Below, in pieces: positions 58,463-64,000 of a stretch of DNA of 64,000 nt. The position numbers and the translations under genes are program-made. Under the pieces are notes generated by a model. The model saw only the letters and a program-made list of their open reading frames with translations, was not told the origin of the DNA and did not search any database. The DNA is from Phenylobacterium sp. Root1290 (GTDB taxonomy: Bacteria > Pseudomonadota > Alphaproteobacteria > Caulobacterales > Caulobacteraceae). Position 1 is the stretch's first letter. Each line of letters opens with the position of its first letter. The stretch covers positions 444,191 through 508,190 of the forward strand of contig NZ_LMEE01000002.1 in NCBI RefSeq assembly GCF_001425305.1. Reading direction: 5' to 3'.

Positions 58463-58486
58463 CGGGCCGCTTCGGCGGCCCGTTTT
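58463..58486 (+). terminator. Rho-independent terminator after phospholipase gene
   Basis: A perfect 8-bp stem CGGGCCGC / GCGGCCCG with a TTCG tetraloop and four T, 8 bases after the stop codon. Confidence 0.9.
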
Positions 58487-58502
58487 CTTATGAAGAAAGA
58501 AT

Positions 58503-58587
58503 TGGTGCGGGCGGTCGGGCTCGAACCGACACTCCTTTCGGAACCGGATTTTGAGTCCGGCGCGTCTACCAGTTTCACCACGCCCGC
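58503..58587 (-). tRNA. tRNA-Leu (CAA anticodon)
   Basis: 85 bases with encoded CCA on the minus strand. Acceptor GCGGGCG pairs perfectly with CGCCCGC, the anticodon loop CTCAAAA gives anticodon CAA, and the long variable arm (TTCCGAAAGGAGT) marks a class II tRNA. The T arm GTCGG-TTCGAGC-CCGAC is intact. Confidence 0.95.
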
Positions 58588-58718
58588 ATGCGTGAGGGGC
58601 ATCCGTTTATCAAGCGTCGGGGCGGAAGGCTAGCCGCCCGCGGACAGCTGGCGGCGCGCGACGTTTCGCCTCCGCCCGCCCAAGAAACCGGCAAAGCTCT
58701 CGACGCCAACTCGCCCTA

Positions 58719-58739
58719 CTGATAATCATTCTCAAGAGT
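58719..58739 (+). promoter_or_regulatory. Fur box upstream of feoAB
   Basis: TGATAATCATTCTCAAG at 58720-58736 is a close match to the Fur consensus half (GATAATCATTATC-type dyad), 20-40 bases before the feoA ATG. Iron-replete Fur would block this promoter. Confidence 0.78.
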
Positions 58740-58757
58740 GCGCGTAGGGAAAGCTGG

Positions 58758-59078
58758 ATGAACAATATTTCGACCCGGCCGGGGGCCGACGGAGCCGCCA
58801 CCGAGGGCGCCGTCGTGCGCCTTTGCGACGCCTCCATGGGCGACGCCGGAACGATCCTGGAAGTCCGCGCCGAAAGCCACTCCACCGCGCATGGCGTCGG
58901 TGTCGAGGAACTGCAACGCCGCCTGCTTGAGTTCGGCTTCGTCGAGGGCGCGCGTATCGAGGTGATCCACGAGGGCGCCTTTGGCCGCGACCCGATCGCC
59001 GTCCGGTTGGACGACATGCGCGTCGCCCTGCGCCGCCGCGACGCCGAAGACGTGCTCGTGCTGCTGGATAAACGTTGA
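58758..59078 (+). CDS. feoA: Ferrous iron transport protein A
   Basis: 106 residues, longer than the usual 75-80 because of a 25-residue N-terminal extension. The SH3-like FeoA domain is visible: ELQRRLLEFGFVEGARIEVIHEGAFGRDPIAVRLDDMRVALRRRDAEDVLV. It would regulate FeoB in the cytoplasm. It overlaps, or nearly overlaps, feoB (gap two bases). A Fur box precedes it. Confidence 0.93.
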   Translation: MNNISTRPGADGAATEGAVVRLCDASMGDAGTILEVRAESHSTAHGVGVEELQRRLLEFGFVEGARIEVIHEGAFGRDPIAVRLDDMRVALRRRDAEDVLVLLDKR

Positions 59079-59080
59079 GT

Positions 59081-60952
59081 ATGAACCAGACCCTGTCTCC
59101 GGCCCGCGTCGCCCTGGTCGGCAATCCGAACTCCGGCAAGACCGCCCTCTTCAACGCCCTGACCGGCGCCCGCCAGAAGGTCGCCAACTACGCCGGCGTC
59201 ACCGTCGAGCGTAAGGAGGGCGTGGTCACCTCGCCCGCCGGCCGCCAGCTGATGGTGCTCGACCTGCCGGGCACCTACTCGCTGCGCGCCCGCAGCCCGG
59301 ACGAGGCCGTCACCCGTGACGCCGTGCTGGGCCGCCTGGCCGGCGAAGTCCCGCCCGAGATCGTGATCTGCGTGGCCGACGCCACCAATCTGCGCCTGGT
59401 CCTGCGCCTGGCGATGGAGCTGAAGCAGGTCGGGCGCCCGATGGTGCTGGCGCTCAACATGTACGACATCGCCCAACGCCAGGGCCTGCGCATCGACCTC
59501 GAGGGTCTGTCGCGCGAGATCGGCGCGCCGATCGTCACCACCGTCGCCACGCGCAAGCGCGGCATCGAGGATCTGCTGGCCCAGGTCGACGCCCTGGTCG
59601 AGGCCGGCCACCTGGCCGGCGAGAACGTCTGGCGCGAGCCCAACGCCGCCGAGATCCGCCAGGCCCACGCCGAAGCCCAGCGCATCGTGCGGACCTATGT
59701 CCGCCCGCCGGAGCATCCCGACACCTGGACCGGCCGCATCGACTCCGTGCTGCTGCATCCGGTGGCCGGCCTGGCGATCCTGTTCGGCCTGCTGTTCCTG
59801 ATGTTCCAGGCGGTGTTCACCTGGGCCGGTCCGGCCATGGACGCCATCGAGGCGCTGTTCGGCTGGCTGGGCGCGGCCGTGGCCCAGTACATCCCCAACG
59901 AACTGCTGCAGAGCCTGGTGGCGGACGGCCTGATCGCCGGGGTCGGCAGCGTGCTGGTCTTCCTGCCGCAGATCCTGATCCTGTTCTTCTTCATCATCCT
60001 CCTGGAGGACCTGGGCTACATGGCGCGGGCGGCGTTCCTGATGGACAAGATCATGGGCGGGGCGGGCCTGCACGGGCGCGCCTTCATCCCGCTGCTGTCG
60101 TCGTTCGCCTGTGCGATCCCGGGGATCATGTCCACGCGGGTGATCGACTCCAAGCCCGACCGGATCACCACCATCCTGGTCGCCCCGCTGATGACCTGCT
60201 CGGCGCGGATCCCGGTCTACACGCTGATCATCGGCGCCTTCATTCCCAACACCCAGGTCTGGGGCCTGTTCAGCCTGCAGGGGCTGGTGATGTTCGGCCT
60301 CTACGCGACCGGGATCGTCAGCGCCCTGGTCGTCTCCTTCATCACCCGGCGGATCTTCTGGCGCAGCACCGTAGAGCCGTTCCTGATGGAGCTGCCGACC
60401 TACAAGCTGCCCGAGCCGAAGAGCGTGCTGCGCAACCTGCTGGTCCGGGCCCAGATCTTCATCAACCGCGCCGGCCGCATCATCCTGCCGATGATGATCC
60501 TGATCTGGGTGCTCTCCACCTTCCCCTATCCGCCGGAAGGCGCGGCCGGACCGGCCATCGACTACAGCTTCGCCGGCATCATCGGGAACTTCATCCAGCC
60601 GCTGCTCGCCCCCATCGGGTTCAACTGGCAGATGTCGATCGCCCTGATCCCCGGCATGGCCGCGCGCGAGGTGGCCGTGGCCACCCTGGGCACCGTCTAT
60701 GCGGTGGGCGACGCCGAGAACAACATCGGGGCCCTGGCCACGACGCTCTCGCAGCACTGGTCGGTGGCGACCGGGCTGTCGTTCCTGACCTGGTACATCT
60801 TCGCACCGCAGTGCGCCCCGACCCTGGGCGTCGTGAAGCGCGAGACCAACAGCTGGGTCTGGCCGACGGTGATGTTCGTCTACATGGTGGCGCTGGCCTA
60901 CATCGCCTCGTTCATCGTCTACCGCACGGCCGTGGCGCTGGGAGGGGGCTGA
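59081..60952 (+). CDS. feoB: Ferrous iron transport protein B
   Basis: 623 residues. N-terminal GTPase: G1 GNPNSGKTALFN (about 14-25), G3 DLPGTYSL, G4 NMYDIA. It then has the membrane permease with paired Gate motifs (VFLPQILILFFFIILLEDLGYMARAAFLMDK; LIPGMAAREVAVATLGTVYAVG). It imports Fe(II). ATG 59081 is chosen over the TTG at 59075 that overlaps the feoA stop. Induced by low iron through the upstream Fur box. No feoC follows. Confidence 0.97.
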   Translation: MNQTLSPARVALVGNPNSGKTALFNALTGARQKVANYAGVTVERKEGVVTSPAGRQLMVLDLPGTYSLRARSPDEAVTRDAVLGRLAGEVPPEIVICVADATNLRLVLRLAMELKQVGRPMVLALNMYDIAQRQGLRIDLEGLSREIGAPIVTTVATRKRGIEDLLAQVDALVEAGHLAGENVWREPNAAEIRQAHAEAQRIVRTYVRPPEHPDTWTGRIDSVLLHPVAGLAILFGLLFLMFQAVFTWAGPAMDAIEALFGWLGAAVAQYIPNELLQSLVADGLIAGVGSVLVFLPQILILFFFIILLEDLGYMARAAFLMDKIMGGAGLHGRAFIPLLSSFACAIPGIMSTRVIDSKPDRITTILVAPLMTCSARIPVYTLIIGAFIPNTQVWGLFSLQGLVMFGLYATGIVSALVVSFITRRIFWRSTVEPFLMELPTYKLPEPKSVLRNLLVRAQIFINRAGRIILPMMILIWVLSTFPYPPEGAAGPAIDYSFAGIIGNFIQPLLAPIGFNWQMSIALIPGMAAREVAVATLGTVYAVGDAENNIGALATTLSQHWSVATGLSFLTWYIFAPQCAPTLGVVKRETNSWVWPTVMFVYMVALAYIASFIVYRTAVALGGG

Positions 60953-60975
60953 CGCCCTCTCAACCTGAAGGTGGC

Positions 60976-60994
60976 GTTAATCACGGAAATTAAC
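60976..60994. repeat. Short inverted repeat after feoB
   Basis: GTTAAT at 60976-60981 mirrors ATTAAC at 60989-60994, with seven bases between. It lies 24 bases after feoB and 50 before the next gene. The two TTAA sites are nine bases apart, which does not fit the CtrA spacing of seven. Confidence 0.4.
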
Positions 60995-61044
60995 CCTCCG
61001 ATAAACCAGGGGTTCTAGCGTTCCATCATTGGGTGGGGACTAGA

Positions 61045-61353
61045 ATGGACCGAGCTCACAAGCAAACGCGCCGCAAGGCGTCCCAGCGTCCGACGAGCGA
61101 GCACCTCGTCGAGCGCATCCGCGAGACCCTTCTCTACTTCGGTGGCGAAGCCCATCGTCGTGACGTGATCGCCAACGTCGCGCGCGAAGTGGGGGTCGAC
61201 GTGAAGAACATCCCGGAAGACTTCGAGAGCGCCGTCATCGTTTCCTTTGAGGAGACTTGGCGCGACGAGGCCCGACGGGCGCTCTACGGCTTCCACCTGC
61301 GCTTCGGCGAGGGGTCGCACCGCTGGGGCCTGAAGGCCGCCACCGCGCACTAG
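61045..61353 (+). CDS. Conserved hypothetical protein (102 aa)
   Basis: Basic N-terminus (MDRAHKQTRRKASQRP) and a helical domain TSEHLVERIRETLLYFGGEAHRRDVIANVAREVGVDVKNIPEDFESAVIVSFEETWRDEARRALYGFHLRFGEGSHRWGL, which reads like a winged helix (DNA binding is a guess). GGGTGGGGAC precedes ATG 61045; a GTG four codons earlier at 61033 is a weaker alternative. It ends 4 bases before the convergent MarR stop. Confidence 0.75.
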   Translation: MDRAHKQTRRKASQRPTSEHLVERIRETLLYFGGEAHRRDVIANVAREVGVDVKNIPEDFESAVIVSFEETWRDEARRALYGFHLRFGEGSHRWGLKAATAH

Positions 61354-61357
61354 GTCC

Positions 61358-61879
61358 TTATCGGCCGATCAGCCCGGGATCAGCCAGCGGCGGCGCGCCG
61401 CCGGCCAGCGCGCCCGCAGCGTGCTGCAGCCGCGTCAGCAGGCGCTTGAGTTGTGCGACCTCGGCCGGCGCCAGTCCGCAGATCAACGCCGCCTCATAGG
61501 CCAGGGCCAGGGGCGCGATCTCGGCATGCAGCCGCCGCCCCTCCTCCGTCAGCGTCAGGACGTGCGAGCGTCCGTCGGCCTGGTTCTCCGAGCGGACGAT
61601 CAGGCGCCGGGCGGTCAGCCCGCGCGCCGCGCGGCTGACGGTGACCTTGTCCATGACCGTGCGCGCGACGATCTCGCGCTGGGTCTGGCCGCCGTCCTCG
61701 GCGAGCACGCAGATCAGCCGCCACTGCGGGACGGTCAGGGCGAAGCGGTCTTCGTAGGCCCGGGCGATCAGGCCGCTGACCGCGTTGGAGGCGACCGACA
61801 ACCGATAGGGCAGATAGGCGTCCAGCTGCAGGGCGGCGGGCGCCTGGTCGTCGTAACTCAGCTGGGACGGACCCGTCAT
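61358..61879 (-). CDS. MarR family transcriptional regulator
   Basis: 173 residues. Winged helix with WRLICVLAEDGGQTQREIVARTVMDKVTVSRAARGLTARRLIVRSENQADGRSHVLTLTEEGRR, which has the DxRxxxVxLTxxG wing of MarR. It overlaps the FAH gene by ATGA, so it is the last gene of that operon. It probably senses an aromatic ligand and represses the unit. Confidence 0.93.
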   Translation of the reverse strand: MTGPSQLSYDDQAPAALQLDAYLPYRLSVASNAVSGLIARAYEDRFALTVPQWRLICVLAEDGGQTQREIVARTVMDKVTVSRAARGLTARRLIVRSENQADGRSHVLTLTEEGRRLHAEIAPLALAYEAALICGLAPAEVAQLKRLLTRLQHAAGALAGGAPPLADPGLIGR

Positions 61880-62883
61880 GTGGCGGCCACTCGCTGCTCG
61901 ATCGCTCCAAAGATGGAATGGCGCCGCGCATCCCGCATCTCAATGCGGACCTCGTCGCCAACCTTCAGGAACGGTGTCTTGGGCGCACCTTGGGCGAGCG
62001 TTTCGACCGTACGCAACTCCGCTAGGCAGGAGTAGCCGACACCGCCCTCGGCGACGGTTTTTCCTGGACCGCCGTCCGGGCCGCGATTCGAGACCGTGCC
62101 CGAACCGATGATCGTCCCGGCGCCCAGGGCGCGTGTCTTGGCGGCGTGAGCGATCAGCGTCCCGAAGTCGAAGGTCATGTCGACACCGGCGTCGGCGGCG
62201 CCCAGCGGCGCGCCGTTCAACTCCACCTCCAAGGCCCCGCTGAGCTTGCCGTCCTTCCAGGCCTCCCCGAGCGCGTCGGGCGTCACCGCCACCGGCGAGA
62301 AGGCCGAGGCCGGCTTGGACTGGAAGAAGCCGAAGCTCTTGCCGATCTCACCGGGGATCAGGTTGCGCAGCGAGACGTCGTTGCACAGCATCACCAGTCG
62401 GATGGCGGCCAGGCCCTGCTCGCGGCTGGCGCCCAGCGGCACGTCGCCGGTGACGACGGCGATCTCGCCCTCCATGTCGCAGCCCCAGGCCTCGTCGGCC
62501 AACGGGATCACATCGCGCGGCCCGAGGAAGCCGTCGGAACCGCCCTGGTACATCAGCGGGTCGGTCCAGAAGCTGTCGGGCATGTCGGCGGCGCGGGCTT
62601 TGCGCACCAGGGCCACGTGGTTCACGTAGGCCGAGCCGTCAGCCCACTGATAGGCCCGCGGCAATGGGCTGGCCGCCTCGTGTTCATGGAACCGCTCACG
62701 CGGGACGGAGCCGTGCTCCAGGCTCTCGGCCAGGCCGCGCAGCAGCGGCTCGGTCCTTTCCCAGTCGTCGAGGGCGGCCTGCAGCGTGGGGGCTATGGCG
62801 CTCGCATCGGCGCACCAGGCAAGGTCCTGCGAGACGACGACCAGACGGCCGTCACGTCCCCCCTTCAGAGAGGCGAGCTTCAT
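61876..62883 (-). CDS. Fumarylacetoacetate hydrolase family protein
   Basis: 335 residues. Conserved metal site: EGEIAVVTGDVPLGAS, YQGGSDGFLGPRDVI, and GTIIGSGTVSNRG typical of FAH. Likely hydrolyses fumarylacetoacetate (tyrosine pathway) or a related diketone. Start ATG 62883, directly following the small gene's stop. The companion enzymes homogentisate dioxygenase and maleylacetoacetate isomerase are not in this window, so the pathway placement is an inference. Confidence 0.9.
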   Translation of the reverse strand: MKLASLKGGRDGRLVVVSQDLAWCADASAIAPTLQAALDDWERTEPLLRGLAESLEHGSVPRERFHEHEAASPLPRAYQWADGSAYVNHVALVRKARAADMPDSFWTDPLMYQGGSDGFLGPRDVIPLADEAWGCDMEGEIAVVTGDVPLGASREQGLAAIRLVMLCNDVSLRNLIPGEIGKSFGFFQSKPASAFSPVAVTPDALGEAWKDGKLSGALEVELNGAPLGAADAGVDMTFDFGTLIAHAAKTRALGAGTIIGSGTVSNRGPDGGPGKTVAEGGVGYSCLAELRTVETLAQGAPKTPFLKVGDEVRIEMRDARRHSIFGAIEQRVAAT

Positions 62884-63159
62884 TCATTCCTCCCGGCCCA
62901 CCGTACGTGTCACGCGCACGCCGTTTTCGTAGGCTTCGGGGGAGTAGACCACGACCTCGACGCAGATGTCTCCGCCCGGCTGGTCCACCCACAAATAATT
63001 GCGCTCGAAGCAGACCTCCCGGCCAGCGGGGGTGTAGCCCTCATAGGTGTCGCCCCAAGGCGTGCAGGCGGCCATGTCGCGCCGGCCCAACGAGCAGGCG
63101 CGTTCCATTTCCTCGTCGGCGGCTTCGGTCAGGTCGAGTTGCGGGTCGATATGGGCCAT
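62884..63159 (-). CDS. Small hypothetical protein in FAH operon (91 aa)
   Basis: Acidic protein with several Cys (ACSLGRRDMAACTPWGDTYEGY, EVCFERNY, DICVEVV), no signal peptide or membrane segment. It is directly adjacent to the FAH start (TGA-ATG) and 9 bases after the peptidase stop. The tight spacing supports a real gene. No family recognised. Confidence 0.75.
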   Translation of the reverse strand: MAHIDPQLDLTEAADEEMERACSLGRRDMAACTPWGDTYEGYTPAGREVCFERNYLWVDQPGGDICVEVVVYSPEAYENGVRVTRTVGREE

Positions 63160-63168
63160 GGCCCTAAC

Positions 63169-64000
63169 TTAGGGCTCGTCCTTGTAGATGCCCACCGTCA
63201 GCGGACGGCCATCGACCGCCGCCGCGCGATACATGCCCGAGGTGTTGTAGCTCCAGGCGATCTGACCGTCGGGTGCCACCGCGATGATCCCGCCGTCGCC
63301 GCCCAGGGCGGTGAGCTTCTTCTGGACGACCTCGTCGGCCGCGGCCTGCAGGCTCAGGCCCTTCAGCTCGACCAGGGCGCAGATGTCGCGCGCCACGGTC
63401 AGACGGATGAAGTACTCGCCCGCGCCCGTCGCCGAGACCGCGCAGGAGGTGTTGGAGGCATAGGTGCCGGCGCCGATGATGGGCGAATCCCCGACCCGGC
63501 CCCAGCGCTTGCCGGTCGTGCCGCCGGTCGAGGTCCCGGCCGCGACATTGCCCTGGGCGTCCAGCGCCACCACGCCGACCGTGCCGTGCTTGCCCTCGTC
63601 GTGCGCCAGACCGTTGGCAGGATCGGGCTGATCCGAGCTCGCCGGCTTGGCCGGGATCGGCAGGTTGTTGGCCTTCAGGAAGTTCTCCAGACTCTTCCAG
63701 CGGCGCTCGGTGAAGAAGTAGCTGGGATCGACCTGCTCCAGCCCCTGGGCCTTGGAAAACGCGTCTGCGCCGTCGCCGATCAGCATCACATGCGGCGACT
63801 TCTCCATCACCGCGCGAGCCAGCGAGATCGGGTGACGCGTGCGCGTGACGCCGGCCACCGCGCCGGCGCCCATGGTCTTGCCGTCCATGATCGAGGCGTC
63901 GAGCTCGTTGCGGCCTTCGGCGGTGAACACCGCCCCGCGGCCGGAATTGAACAGCGGGTCGTCTTCCAGCAGGTGGATGGTCGCCTCGATGGCGTCCATG
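63169..64000 (-). CDS. Isoaspartyl peptidase/L-asparaginase (Ntn-hydrolase), cut at window end
   Basis: The 5' part lies beyond the window edge; 276 residues from the Met codon at 63999 remain. Signatures: LEDDPLFNSGRGAVFTAEGRNELDASIMDG, then the nucleophilic Thr in HGTVGVVALDAQGN, and RWGRVGDSPIIGAGTYA and GEYFIRLTVARDICALVE. This is the plant-type asparaginase family, which self-cleaves before the Thr and hydrolyses isoAsp dipeptides. It is the first gene of the tight run that ends with MarR. Confidence 0.93.
   Translation of the reverse strand, partial: MDAIEATIHLLEDDPLFNSGRGAVFTAEGRNELDASIMDGKTMGAGAVAGVTRTRHPISLARAVMEKSPHVMLIGDGADAFSKAQGLEQVDPSYFFTERRWKSLENFLKANNLPIPAKPASSDQPDPANGLAHDEGKHGTVGVVALDAQGNVAAGTSTGGTTGKRWGRVGDSPIIGAGTYASNTSCAVSATGAGEYFIRLTVARDICALVELKGLSLQAAADEVVQKKLTALGGDGGIIAVAPDGQIAWSYNTSGMYRAAAVDGRPLTVGIYKDEP

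Noticed and set aside
60977..60993. Possible CtrA box (TTAA...TTAA) after feoB
   Set aside because: The two halves are nine bases apart, while CtrA needs seven. Kept only as an inverted repeat.
62884..63159. Homogentisate dioxygenase partner for the FAH gene
   Set aside because: The neighbouring 91-residue frame is far too short for it and lacks cupin metal ligands.

Overview
The window is a 64 kb stretch of GC-rich chromosome with dense, short-gapped genes on both strands. Several things suggest a free-living alphaproteobacterium of the Caulobacterales (Caulobacter/Phenylobacterium type): four TonB-dependent receptors, an RTX metalloprotease of the kind seen in S-layer bearing Caulobacter, a thiC gene behind a TPP riboswitch, hybrid histidine kinases and many small DUF proteins. 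The genus is an inference from gene content only. I see no insertion sequence, prophage, CRISPR array or rRNA operon. The sequence holds two tRNA genes and about 60 protein genes, with two genes cut by the window edges.

Layout. 0-5 kb: two tandem TonB-dependent receptors, the first cut at its 5' end. 5-9 kb: a hybrid kinase-like protein that seems to have lost its phospho-histidine, a methyltransferase and a secreted serralysin-type RTX protease. 8.7-10.4 kb: a patch of very small genes (zinc ribbon, DUF883-like, lipoprotein and two orphans). 10.5-19.3 kb: FrnE-like DsbA protein, tRNA-Met, a glycosyltransferase-asparagine synthetase-sugar dehydrogenase run, an FAD oxidoreductase, a serine hydrolase and a TPR protein. 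19-25 kb: a fused indolepyruvate ferredoxin oxidoreductase divergent from an Lrp regulator, then pirin and GST. 25-30 kb: pgsA, uvrC, acyl-CoA synthetase and a HAD phosphatase. 30-37 kb: a CHASE4 hybrid kinase, a pentapeptide protein, and thiC with its riboswitch. 37-44 kb: a D-amino-acid gene pair, a zinc metallopeptidase, a transporter and a patatin-like lipoprotein.

The metal-related part is the best connected. At 44.7-48 kb a CopZ-like chaperone and the copper ATPase CopA diverge from two CueR-type promoters, and cueR overlaps the end of copA. At 49-53.5 kb a siderophore-type receptor heads an overlapping operon with DUF3649, PepSY and DUF3325 membrane proteins, with a Fur-like dyad upstream. 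At 58.7-61 kb feoA-feoB follow a good Fur box.

The most unusual unit is at 53.7-58.5 kb. A protein made of two tandem TetR modules is followed by a TonB-dependent receptor and, 13 bp later, a secreted Ca2+-dependent phosphoinositide phospholipase C-like protein. Palindromes in the gap could be operators. I read this as a candidate regulated uptake system for a phospholipid or inositol-phosphate derived nutrient. The window ends with a tight minus-strand run: isoaspartyl peptidase (cut), a 91-residue protein, fumarylacetoacetate hydrolase and MarR.
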